A stretch of 8,386 bases of DNA from Candidatus Omnitrophota bacterium (lineage in GTDB: Bacteria; Omnitrophota; Gorgyraeia; Gygaellales; Profunditerraquicolaceae). The notes beneath the pieces were generated by a model. That model was not told where the DNA came from. It saw nothing but the letters and a program-made list of their open reading frames with translations, and did not search any database. Position 1 is the first letter of the stretch, and each line of letters opens with the position of its first letter. A program made the translations under genes and the position numbers. Where the stretch lies: NCBI GenBank assembly GCA_028713875.1, contig JAQTNM010000055.1:1-8386 (forward strand), in the 5' to 3' direction. Positions 1 to 7,562 of the stretch are shown piece by piece.

Positions 1-2277
1 ATTTATTTCAAATACCGGGTAGCCTTCCCTAACAAGATAATCCCAAAGCCTCTGGTTGGTCTTTCCCTTACCTATATTAATTCTTAAGAATACGCGGTCA
101 TTGGCATTTACCGGCTTTAACTCCGCAGGAGAAATTTTTTCTCCGTAGAAAACGGTAATCCCCTTGCCGTCTTTACCAAGAGATTCCTCAACCAGTTGTT
201 CAGCCCAAAGAGGAAAAGACTTGAGCGCTTCGGGCATAATCATGGTTACCTTATCTTTGCCTTCTCTAAATGCCATATTATATAAGAAAGCTGCCAGCTG
301 CATAAACTGGTCCTGGTTTGTTTCTTGTATGTCGTCGTTAATATTCCTGGCAATTGCCAGGATTTCCCACACCCTCTCCGGAGCGACAATAGCCAGGGGA
401 AGAAGGAAAATATTGGTTGTGGGAGCGGTAAACCTGCCTCCGATATCGCCTTTGCCGTTTAACTGTATCTCACGCTGCTTATAGTCTCCCGTATCAAAAG
501 GCGAGCCCTTGTCCGTAATAACCCACATATGATCCTTGACATTTATGGAATACTTGGCGAATAGATTTTCAAAATATGTCTTATGCTCTATAGTTTCCTT
601 TGTCTTTCCGGATTTACTTATGGGGATAACCAAGGTCTTTTTCAAAGCCACTTCAAGCGACAATTCTTGAGTGGCTATTTCGTCAAGAATATCCTTGATT
701 ACCTGCGGGTCTGTAGTCCTTAAGCTGTATATTTTAACCTTTTTCTCGCCAAAGATATCTTTGACTGCCTGAACGCTTAATCCCGAACCGCCCATCCCGC
801 AGAAAATAACATATTTGTAATTCTGGCGGATAGTCTCTGCGTCTTTCAATACATTTTCTACTGTCTGCACATGGTGAAAGAGCCAGTGCAGGTTAGCCAA
901 GGTCCAGCCAAGGCGGTTGGGTTCTTTCTTGTCCGACAAGTCAAAGCCTACCCTTGCTAATCTTGGATCTTGCGTTAAAGCCATATCATAGGTCAAGTCA
1001 TAGAACTTAGCGATCCTCTTATTAAAACCGGCGAGTTTCTCTAAACTTTCTTGGATACCAAGAGAGGTAACCGGGGAGCTGATTTTTTTATTCGCGAGAC
1101 CCGCTGTGATACCGGGGCCCTTAATCTCTTCTACTTTCAGGTTTGCCGGCAGGAGCGCTGGGCCAGGTTCGCCCACAAGAGAAGCAAATGCCGGTTTTAC
1201 ACCTAAAAGACTTAAGAAATCGAGGCGGCCGCTAAATCCGTTGGTAATAGGGCTTGAGCCTTTTAAATCAATACCGCCGCTAAAATATGTCCTGATGCTC
1301 TGGCCTCCTAAACTCGATACCGGCACCTGTAGATTATATTCGCCGTTCTTAAAGGATTTCTGGTATTCCTTAAAATAAGCGGTTTTCGACCAGTCGTTAG
1401 CGGACATGAGCCCGTTTAAGTTCTTTTTGTCAATCAAGGAAGCATACAAACCGCTTTCGCCGGCAAACCTGCCTTTGAACCAACGGGCTAATATAATGGA
1501 ATGATAAACTTGTCTTAAAGATGCGTAGCGCTTGGCGCTGTTAACTTCCTTGTTCAGCTTGGGTATAATCAGCTCGCGGATAAGCTGGGAGGAGTATTCA
1601 TTCAGGACTTTTAAGCGGGGGTCGCTAAAATTATAGGCTGCCGAGCCTTTAAGGTAGTCTTGTTCCAGCAGCACCTTCAATGTTGCCTTATAAACATAAG
1701 CGGAGCCCTGGTCTTGACGGATAATAACCTCGCCCGGAACGATCCAGGGCCTGGTTAATGTGGGGATAGTGATATTCTCGGCCCCGAAAAGCTCCCCTGC
1801 CTTCCTGTAGAGTTTATCCCAGTATTGTTTACCTTCCGGGGTTTGAGGAGAGGTAAATTGGGCGGTGTCTTTCTTAAGCTGCAGGTCTGCCTCAAGGAGG
1901 ACCTTGCCTACGTCCGTCTGGGCCAAGAAACCGTCAATTATATCGTTCGGCGAATCCGGCCGCAGGTTCACCCAGAAACAATCGTTGGGAAGAGTGACCC
2001 CTATAAGAAAGTAGCTTAAAAGCTTGCGGCTGGATTCCTGGAGTTTTTGTCCTTCCAGTCCTTTTACGTCTCCTTTATCTACTAAAATGCGGAATTGATT
2101 GTTAAGATTATCGTAAGAAAAATACCTTAATTGCGGCAGTCGTAATTTATCAACGGGTGTCCGATGCAGGGCGCCAAGATAACCTGAGAGATTTAGCTCT
2201 CCGATAGTCTGGGCCATGCCGGCCTGAGAAAATAAAAGCGTAAATGATAAGACCAGGGATAATATTTTACGCGGCAT
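1..2277 (-). CDS. Secreted protein with C-terminal phosphoglucose isomerase domain, 3' end outside the window
   Basis: 759 codons are open from ATG 2277 to the left edge with no stop, so the C-terminus is missing. The start is set by GGAGG at 2284-2288, six bases upstream. Residues 1-22 look like a signal peptide (MPRKILSLVLSFTLLFSQAGMA), with probable cleavage after A22. Residues about 230-336 (LNKEVN, LRQVYHS, ILARWFK, then YFSGG) match a module I associate with large Omnitrophota secreted proteins. Residues about 440-759 form an SIS-fold phosphoglucose isomerase domain: GMGGSGLS at 494-501, SKSGKTKET at 554-562, GGRFT at 613-617 and EESLGKDGKG at 697-706. R615 and E698 align with the family's active-site Arg and catalytic Glu. 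The DRVFLRI and GYPVFEI stretches resemble the isomerase half of transaldolase-isomerase fusions more than the classical enzyme. The family interconverts glucose-6-phosphate and fructose-6-phosphate in the cytoplasm, so an exported copy is odd. Activity and substrate here are unproven. An out-of-frame 7-codon ORF (ATG 2290) overlaps the ribosome-binding site and start. Confidence 0.85.
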   Translation of the reverse strand, partial: MPRKILSLVLSFTLLFSQAGMAQTIGELNLSGYLGALHRTPVDKLRLPQLRYFSYDNLNNQFRILVDKGDVKGLEGQKLQESSRKLLSYFLIGVTLPNDCFWVNLRPDSPNDIIDGFLAQTDVGKVLLEADLQLKKDTAQFTSPQTPEGKQYWDKLYRKAGELFGAENITIPTLTRPWIVPGEVIIRQDQGSAYVYKATLKVLLEQDYLKGSAAYNFSDPRLKVLNEYSSQLIRELIIPKLNKEVNSAKRYASLRQVYHSIILARWFKGRFAGESGLYASLIDKKNLNGLMSANDWSKTAYFKEYQKSFKNGEYNLQVPVSSLGGQSIRTYFSGGIDLKGSSPITNGFSGRLDFLSLLGVKPAFASLVGEPGPALLPANLKVEEIKGPGITAGLANKKISSPVTSLGIQESLEKLAGFNKRIAKFYDLTYDMALTQDPRLARVGFDLSDKKEPNRLGWTLANLHWLFHHVQTVENVLKDAETIRQNYKYVIFCGMGGSGLSVQAVKDIFGEKKVKIYSLRTTDPQVIKDILDEIATQELSLEVALKKTLVIPISKSGKTKETIEHKTYFENLFAKYSINVKDHMWVITDKGSPFDTGDYKQREIQLNGKGDIGGRFTAPTTNIFLLPLAIVAPERVWEILAIARNINDDIQETNQDQFMQLAAFLYNMAFREGKDKVTMIMPEALKSFPLWAEQLVEESLGKDGKGITVFYGEKISPAELKPVNANDRVFLRINIGKGKTNQRLWDYLVREGYPVFEIN

Positions 2278-2336
2278 CCAACTCCTCCATTTTTTTATTT
2301 TTTAGCCTTTAGACTTTAAAAAAGTTATTTATTTAT

Positions 2337-2374
2337 AAACAAAAAAATGCAGATGATCAGACCCATCTGCATTT
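2337..2374 (-). terminator. Intrinsic terminator ahead of the isomerase-fusion gene
   Basis: On the minus strand AAATGCAGATG and CATCTGCATTT form a perfect 11-bp stem (arms 2345-2355 and 2364-2374) around an 8-base loop, followed by an uninterrupted U run. It sits 60 bases before the isomerase-fusion start. It can end transcripts from the HD-GYP operon, since no other terminator follows that gene. It also lies inside the leader transcribed from the promoter at 2447-2475, so the downstream gene needs read-through from that promoter or another start site. Confidence 0.88.
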
Positions 2375-2441
2375 AAAGTGACTTGATTAACCGTGGCCTT
2401 ATCGCTCTACCCCTCCAAGACAGAGCGACGTACTTAATTTA
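2337..2441 (-). promoter_or_regulatory. Candidate structured leader RNA or small RNA (attenuator or riboswitch-like), class unknown
   Basis: The predicted transcript of about 100 nt begins near 2440. It has a 7-bp hairpin TCGCTCT/AGAGCGA (arms 2422-2428 and 2402-2408) with a 13-base loop, then about 27 unpaired bases, then the terminator. CUUG in the hairpin loop can pair with CAAG in the single-stranded stretch, giving a possible H-type pseudoknot. I could not match it to any riboswitch consensus I know, including the cyclic-di-GMP classes. It may control the isomerase-fusion gene by premature termination or be an independent small RNA. Confidence 0.5.
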
Positions 2442-2446
2442 GAGAA

Positions 2447-2475
2447 AATATAACATATTTTTCTATACTTGTCAA
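2447..2475 (-). promoter_or_regulatory. Strong sigma-70-type promoter for the leader and isomerase-fusion gene
   Basis: The minus strand has a perfect -35 TTGACA (2470-2475), a 17-base spacer and the -10 box TATATT (2447-2452). The -10 box is preceded by TGT, giving an extended -10. Transcription should start near 2440. It lies about 80 bases past the HD-GYP stop in a gap with no other gene. Confidence 0.82.
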
Positions 2476-2552
2476 GGCTATAAGTAAAAATAATTTCTAT
2501 CGTAAATTGCTGCATATCCGTCACTTAAATCCCGGTTTTGAAAATAAACGGA

Positions 2553-3911
2553 TCAGATAAGAGCGAGATAAGGCTTAGCTTCGGTAAAAGGATTTAAGGC
2601 TCGCTCTATCTTCAGGCTCTCCTTTTGTTGTCTCAAATCTATAAGTTCTTGTCTGTCCGCGGGATGAATAACCTCTACCTTCGGGCAGAATATCTCTTCT
2701 TCGTTCTCCTGCCTGACCACCGCCACCCTGGAATCGCTTAAAAGCACAATCGTGCCTATGGGCCAAACCCCTGTTATTTTAAAGAACCTCTCCAGAAGCA
2801 CCGGGTCAAAGTACCTGCCTTTTTCTTTGATCATAAAGTCGTAAATCCTATTCGGGGGGTATTCGCTCTTATAGCTCCTTCTTTGCGAAAGGGCGTCATA
2901 AACATCGCATATTGAAATGATCAAAGAAGCGATATGGGGCTTTTGGGCAAAGGCTAACCGGGGATACCCGCTCAAATCGTATTTTAAATGGTGCTCAAAT
3001 GCCACTACCGCCGGTAGAATCCCCATAGCATTTACATATTTGAGGAGAATCTCCGCTCCCAGAAGGGCATGGTTTTTTATTTTTTCAAACTCTTCGCCGG
3101 TCAGTTTATCCTGCTTGCCGATTATTTTCCTGGAGATATAGAGTTTTCCGATGTCGTGAAACAAGCCGGCAATGCCGATAGTCAGGACGTTATCCCGGCT
3201 AAATCCCAGCTTGGAAGAAAAATACATCGCCAAAATAGAGACATTGACGATATGCACAAAGGTATTTAAGTCATATCTTTTTATGGTAGCCAGCTTAAGC
3301 AATTCCTGATGCCGCAGGATCAGGTTCTCCATGATGCTGGTCACGCCTAAACGCAAGGCCAGGTAATCAACGGTTTCATTGTCCAGGACGTTCTCTATAG
3401 ACTGCGAGACGTTCCCCTGGTAATTGTTATACAGGTCCAGATAATTGATAATCTGGGCCGTCCCCCTGAGGGCCTCTGCTTCTGCCTTGGAAGAACCGAC
3501 CTTGATCTTGCCTGCGCTTATATTGCGTATTCCCAGGGAAGTCAAAATTTCCTGCGGGTCTTTGCCCGTATCCTGCGGGTATTCGGATAAGAATGCTATG
3601 AACTTCTCCAACTCCTGCTCCTGCAGGCCCGAATGAAAAACAATCCTTTCTATTCCTCTCTCTTTTAAATAAGCTATCATGGGCTCGGCCATCCTGCTTA
3701 GTTCAAAGAATATCTCTTTTTCAAAAGCAAGTTCGTTGCCTATGATCCCTATGATCAGTTCCGTCATGTCCTCCAAGATGCTGCGCAGGCTCTCATAAGC
3801 TTTGGTTAAGGAATTTTTAAATATCGGGTGTGCGCTGGAATAGAGCTTAGCCATCTGCAGCGATGAGATGATATTCCTGATGATTATTTCAACTTTTTCT
3901 ACGCGGCCCAT
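2553..3911 (-). CDS. HD-GYP domain protein, probable cyclic-di-GMP phosphodiesterase
   Basis: A 452-residue soluble protein with no signal peptide or membrane segment. The C-terminal half (about 205-400) is an HD-GYP domain, a family that hydrolyses cyclic-di-GMP at a di- or tri-iron centre. The metal-site residues appear complete: H220, H252-D253 in HDIGK, K256, H281, H307-H308, the GYP triad at 315-317, and D336 in CDVYDA. The triad is preceded by DLS where DGS or DGT is usual. Residues 1 to about 112 form a separate domain with a LYSSAHPIF motif at 23-31, shared with the product of the gene just upstream. It resembles an N-terminal domain I recall from HEAT-repeat and HD-GYP proteins of other phyla. 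The ATG overlaps the end of the upstream gene by 13 bases, which points to translational coupling. The start is supported because the HP motif falls at the same residue numbers in both proteins. The target pathway cannot be read from the window. The call is firm, but enzymatic activity is inferred. Confidence 0.9.
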   Translation of the reverse strand: MGRVEKVEIIIRNIISSLQMAKLYSSAHPIFKNSLTKAYESLRSILEDMTELIIGIIGNELAFEKEIFFELSRMAEPMIAYLKERGIERIVFHSGLQEQELEKFIAFLSEYPQDTGKDPQEILTSLGIRNISAGKIKVGSSKAEAEALRGTAQIINYLDLYNNYQGNVSQSIENVLDNETVDYLALRLGVTSIMENLILRHQELLKLATIKRYDLNTFVHIVNVSILAMYFSSKLGFSRDNVLTIGIAGLFHDIGKLYISRKIIGKQDKLTGEEFEKIKNHALLGAEILLKYVNAMGILPAVVAFEHHLKYDLSGYPRLAFAQKPHIASLIISICDVYDALSQRRSYKSEYPPNRIYDFMIKEKGRYFDPVLLERFFKITGVWPIGTIVLLSDSRVAVVRQENEEEIFCPKVEVIHPADRQELIDLRQQKESLKIERALNPFTEAKPYLALI

Positions 3912-5818
3912 TTTTTTAACACCCTGGCTGCCTCTTTCCTTATGTTGCGGTTCCAGAAAAAGTGCTTCTTTGAGATTAAAACAAGATAAGGCTCGGCTTC
4001 TTTTAATCTTAGCTGTTCTGCGACTAACACATTCTGTAATATAAGGTCGTTTTTGGCCCCCCAGGGGCTCTTAATGGAAAAAAGAGCCTGGAGCGCTTTT
4101 TCTCTGGATGCATGTTCTCTGCGTAAAATAACCAATGCTTCTTTCTTCAGGGAAAAATCATCGCTTTCTAAAACAGATAACAGGAATCCGATGTCGCAAG
4201 GCGATATTTTCTGCATAGCAGAAAGCACCTCTATCTTGACGAAATTATTGGACAGGAAATATACATGTTTAAGGACTTCCAAGGCCAGGGGATCGCAAAC
4301 CCTGCTTAAACCCTCAATAAGCCGCAAAAGAAATTCCATATCCTGGCTTTTTTTCTCTAAATTGTGATAAAATACCGCCAACTCCTGCGGAAAGAATTTC
4401 AGAAATAACCGCAGGCAGGCAGAATTTGTTTTATTTTCGTTAAATATCCTGTTTAAGTATGAATCAAGGCCCAACGTGCTGTTCTGTATATTCTCTATAA
4501 AATATCGTAAGTCTTCGCTTAAGCCCTCTTCGCATATGGCAGGCTCGACTAAATTATAAATCAACTTCTCCAACCCCACGAACAGCGCTGCACCAGAGAG
4601 GTCATCTGAGCTTTTTTTATTTATGGCTTCCAGCAAAAACTTCAAATGCCCTAATTCTTTTTTACGGAACATCCTGCTCAATTCCACCGTCAGTTTCTCC
4701 ATGATAACGACCAGCCTCTCCCTGTTTTTCTCTTCATAAAACGCATTAAGCAAAACGGCATGGTAATTGGCGTATATAAGTTCCGGGTCAAAGTCAACGC
4801 GCTCCTTAAAAGAAATGTCCTCCAGGAAGCTTGACAGGGCATTCTTATAGGCCCGGGAGACCGGCGAATCCTGCGGGGCAAATAGCAGTTTTTGGATGTT
4901 CTTGGCTACCCTGCGGTTACCTCTGAAAGATTTACCCCTGATGCTCTTTGCGGCAAGCGAAGCTATATTCCTGTGTTTCTCCTCGTCCAGGATCTTGGAA
5001 AACAGGCCGAAGCTCAAAGAATCAAACCCTTCCTCCGCTAAAAGCCCCTCGCTTAATATATCCGCAAAATCCTCATTGCTTAAATCTTTAAAGAAGACAT
5101 TGATTTTATCTATATCCTCCTGCCTAGGGATATCTTTATCTTTAAGTATGGCGCCGGCAATATTCTTGGAGCATCGTGAAAATTTTTCCTTATTTTTGTC
5201 TTTAAGATAGGAAATAAAACGCTGTATATTCTCTTTTAGTTTTTCATTCTCCAGCAGATCCTTGATCTTCAGGCTCCCCGTTATCTTCTCAAAATTATCC
5301 GCTAAGGCGTCCGCTTTGGCCGGGTCATCTTCTTCTACCGCCTCCTGCAGCAAATATATCCACATATCTTTGGATTCGTTTCCGGAACCTTTTAGAAGCA
5401 TGGAGTAATCGAGTTCCTCTACCGAAATATGGGCCATTTTGTCTTTGGCTGAAATAGCAGCAATGCCGCCTCCTGCCATTATTTCCTTTGGATGCATGGA
5501 AATCAGGTAGAAGAGATTAACCAGCTCTTCTACAGTCGCCCCATCCCTAAGCTCTATGCTTTTTACACGGCGTAGATGCAGCATTTTCGCCAGGTCCCGG
5601 TACATCAATCCGCTGAAATATTTTGCCTCAACGAGAAAAGAATCCTGGGTGACCCCGATTTTTAAGGGCGTGATGAAAGTAAGAGTGGCACTAACCGTAT
5701 TTCTAAAATTTTCAACGGCTTTTACAAATGAGGGGTGGTCCTTCGAAAATAGACAGGTAATGTTGAAGGTTTTTTTGAAATTCCTGAAGAACTCTTCTAA
5801 TGTCTGGTCTTTATCCAT
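3899..5818 (-). CDS. Helical HEAT-like repeat protein with the same N-terminal domain as its HD-GYP partner
   Basis: A 639-residue protein, predicted soluble and cytoplasmic. Residues 1 to about 110 are paralogous to the N-terminus of the downstream HD-GYP protein. The LFSKDHPSF motif at 23-31 and the IG at 54-55, E64 and F68 fall at identical positions without gaps. A conserved patch (VKSIELRDGATVEEL, 85-99) matches IERIVFHSGLQEQEL in the partner. Residues about 150-470 are charged, leucine-rich and probably all helical, but I do not recognise a domain. Residues about 475-639 show HEAT-like helix pairs such as DPLALEVLKHVYFLSNNFVK and SLKKEALVILRRE, ending RKEAARVLKKW. No catalytic motif is visible. 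The likely role is a scaffold or regulatory partner for the HD-GYP enzyme, inferred from overlap and the shared domain. The ATG at 5818 is the first start after an in-frame TAG nine bases upstream. It lacks a clear Shine-Dalgarno sequence, which fits a very short leader. Confidence 0.7.
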   Translation of the reverse strand: MDKDQTLEEFFRNFKKTFNITCLFSKDHPSFVKAVENFRNTVSATLTFITPLKIGVTQDSFLVEAKYFSGLMYRDLAKMLHLRRVKSIELRDGATVEELVNLFYLISMHPKEIMAGGGIAAISAKDKMAHISVEELDYSMLLKGSGNESKDMWIYLLQEAVEEDDPAKADALADNFEKITGSLKIKDLLENEKLKENIQRFISYLKDKNKEKFSRCSKNIAGAILKDKDIPRQEDIDKINVFFKDLSNEDFADILSEGLLAEEGFDSLSFGLFSKILDEEKHRNIASLAAKSIRGKSFRGNRRVAKNIQKLLFAPQDSPVSRAYKNALSSFLEDISFKERVDFDPELIYANYHAVLLNAFYEEKNRERLVVIMEKLTVELSRMFRKKELGHLKFLLEAINKKSSDDLSGAALFVGLEKLIYNLVEPAICEEGLSEDLRYFIENIQNSTLGLDSYLNRIFNENKTNSACLRLFLKFFPQELAVFYHNLEKKSQDMEFLLRLIEGLSRVCDPLALEVLKHVYFLSNNFVKIEVLSAMQKISPCDIGFLLSVLESDDFSLKKEALVILRREHASREKALQALFSIKSPWGAKNDLILQNVLVAEQLRLKEAEPYLVLISKKHFFWNRNIRKEAARVLKKWAA

Positions 5819-5832
5819 GGCTGGTTTCTATT

Positions 5833-5861
5833 ATTTTACTGCGGAAAGCCCAAGCATTCAA
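5833..5861 (-). promoter_or_regulatory. Probable promoter of the HEAT/HD-GYP operon
   Basis: Minus-strand TTGAAT (5856-5861), a 17-base spacer and TAAAAT (5833-5838) make a reasonable sigma-70 promoter between the glutamate-synthase-family terminator and the operon. The predicted start near 5826 leaves a leader of only about 8-10 bases, consistent with the absence of a Shine-Dalgarno sequence before ATG 5818. Confidence 0.55.
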
Positions 5862-5877
5862 TCATAAAATTACAGGG

Positions 5878-5918
5878 AAAAATAAAACGCCCCTCTTAAA
5901 AAGCTGGAGGGGCGTTTT
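5878..5918 (-). terminator. Intrinsic terminator after the glutamate-synthase-family gene
   Basis: A perfect 12-bp stem AAAACGCCCCTC/GAGGGGCGTTTT (arms 5884-5895 and 5907-5918) with an 11-base loop is followed on the minus strand by a U-rich tract. It begins 37 bases past the stop at 5955. The A run on the other arm means it could also work on the plus strand, but no plus-strand gene is present to use it. Confidence 0.9.
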
Positions 5919-5954
5919 TAAAACTCCCGGCATAAGGCCGCAAATTACATCAAC

Positions 5955-7547
5955 CTATTTACCGGAGAGTATTTGCTCTGCTTCCTTGCGACAGGCATCC
6001 ATAACATAGGGAATACCGCTGACCTTGGCTGCCTCTTCAGTCAGGCTCATAATGTCCCTTCTTGATATTGTGCTTAAGTTAAAGTTGCGCGAACCTGCCA
6101 TAAGCTGTTGCAGGCCTACTTTGATCCTCTGGCTGAATGTATAGATACCAACTGCTCCCAGAGGTATATCTTTCATGTCTTTGCCGTATTTTTCCGCCAA
6201 TTCCTCATAACAAACGAATATCTCTTCCGGCTTTGTGCCGAATTCCGATACCGTAGGCGGCAGGGTATTGTTCTTGATCCACTCGGTAATATTTTTACCT
6301 ACAAAACCCGGGATCATCAGCGCCCTGCCCATGCAAACTGCTTTAACATAAGGAGCGCCCATAGCGATCACTTTAAATACGTGGTCCTCCAGCGAGAATC
6401 CTCCGGCGATCGCGATATCCGGTATCCTCATTTTCTTCTTGGCCAGCTTCTCGCAGAACTCATAGGCAAGGGCCTGAAGATAGAATGTGGGTATGCCCCA
6501 CTCCTGCATCATTCTCCAAGGGCTCATCCCTGTTCCTCCGGGAGCGCCGTCAATTGTAAGCAGGTCTATCTTGGCCATAGAAGAATATTTAATGGCCTGT
6601 GCCAGCTCTACCAGAGAATAAGCGCCGGTCTTTAAAGTGATCCTCTTGAACCCTAGATCCCGCAGGCGTTTTATCTCTTTCATAAAACCGTCTTCGGAAA
6701 CAAACCCGAGCCGGGAGTGCCTTTCGAATTCTTTTATTGCGCCTGCCTTGAATGCTTCCTGATTGGCGTGTATGGTCGGGTCAGGCGTAACAATGTAACC
6801 GCGTTTTTTAAGCTCCTGCGCCCTTTCCAGGCTTTTTACTTTTATCTCTCCTCCGATACACTTTGCTCCCTGGCCCCATTTTAATTCAATGGTCTCCAGT
6901 TTATGTTTCTTGCGCACGTATTCGGCGACACCCAGTCGCGTATCTTCTACGTTCATCTGCACCAGTATCTCGCCGTAGCCGTCGTGAAACCTCTTGTAAA
7001 TCTCAATACGCCTGTCCATATCCGGGGCATTGGTGATCTTACCTTTGCTGTCTAATTCCAGTTTCGGGTCAATGCCGCAGACGTTCTCTCCGCAGACAAT
7101 GGTCACTCCGGATATAGCCGCCCCTATGGCAAAGTGCTCCCAGTTTTTACGGGCTATCTCCGTGGAGCCTAAGGCGCCGGTAAAAATGGGGATCTTCATC
7201 CTGACTTTTTTGTCCCAGCCGTATTCGGTCTCTGTGTTTACCGCGGGGAAGGTGGCGGTATCAGGCCCTGCTTCCTGACCCTTAGGCAGGCCTTTTGCGC
7301 CTTGCGCATAGCCCTGGACGTTTAGATGAGAATAATCTACAGGATAATCTTTGTCGCCTCCGGCAGTCATTTCGCCAAAAGGCCCCGGATAAATGACTTC
7401 TCTTCCTCTAAATGATGACTTAAAGACTTCACAGTTACCGCGGCATGCCTCAAGACACCTTGAGCACAGGCCAGAACAAGGCACCACATTTTTTGAGCGG
7501 TTGAACGTGCGAGTAGCATCGCTTCCGCCCGGGCTGCGCAAATTCAT
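5955..7547 (-). CDS. FMN-binding glutamate synthase family protein (stand-alone synthase domain)
   Basis: A 530-residue protein built around the FMN-binding Glu_synthase domain (about 115-490). Visible family motifs are KWGQGAK at 223-229, DGAPGGTGMSP at 333-343, AGGF at 381-384 and GLQQLMAGSRNF at 478-489. In full glutamate synthase this domain makes glutamate from 2-oxoglutarate and ammonia, the ammonia being channelled from a glutaminase domain. That amidotransferase domain is absent here, and the cysteine triplet that holds the 3Fe-4S cluster after the FMN region is not seen (C405 is the only Cys nearby). Instead the N-terminus has a cluster C24, C28, C31, C35, C39, followed by the RGREVIYPGPFG and DYPVDYSH stretches typical of this subfamily. 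The cluster may bind an Fe-S centre or zinc. The start is well set by AGGAGG at 7554-7559, six bases before the ATG. It appears to be monocistronic, with no partner subunit in view. Family call is firm; the actual reaction is unknown. Confidence 0.87.
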   Translation of the reverse strand: MNLRSPGGSDATRTFNRSKNVVPCSGLCSRCLEACRGNCEVFKSSFRGREVIYPGPFGEMTAGGDKDYPVDYSHLNVQGYAQGAKGLPKGQEAGPDTATFPAVNTETEYGWDKKVRMKIPIFTGALGSTEIARKNWEHFAIGAAISGVTIVCGENVCGIDPKLELDSKGKITNAPDMDRRIEIYKRFHDGYGEILVQMNVEDTRLGVAEYVRKKHKLETIELKWGQGAKCIGGEIKVKSLERAQELKKRGYIVTPDPTIHANQEAFKAGAIKEFERHSRLGFVSEDGFMKEIKRLRDLGFKRITLKTGAYSLVELAQAIKYSSMAKIDLLTIDGAPGGTGMSPWRMMQEWGIPTFYLQALAYEFCEKLAKKKMRIPDIAIAGGFSLEDHVFKVIAMGAPYVKAVCMGRALMIPGFVGKNITEWIKNNTLPPTVSEFGTKPEEIFVCYEELAEKYGKDMKDIPLGAVGIYTFSQRIKVGLQQLMAGSRNFNLSTISRRDIMSLTEEAAKVSGIPYVMDACRKEAEQILSGK

Positions 7548-7562
7548 AGCTTACCTCCTCCT

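Noticed and set aside
164..484. 106-codon plus-strand ORF, and similar plus-strand frames across the window
   Set aside because: They are antisense to well-supported coding sequence, with no ribosome-binding site or recognisable protein motif.
2402..2428. tRNA-like D-arm (GGTAGAGC) in the leader
   Set aside because: No acceptor stem, anticodon arm or T-arm can be built around it, so the match is by chance.
2337..2441. Cyclic-di-GMP riboswitch, suggested by the neighbouring HD-GYP gene
   Set aside because: The conserved cores of the known cyclic-di-GMP riboswitch classes, as I know them, are not present. Only generic hairpins are seen.
6108..6635. 175-codon plus-strand ORF
   Set aside because: It lies antisense to the highly conserved FMN-binding core of the glutamate-synthase-family gene, and its composition is that of a shadow frame.
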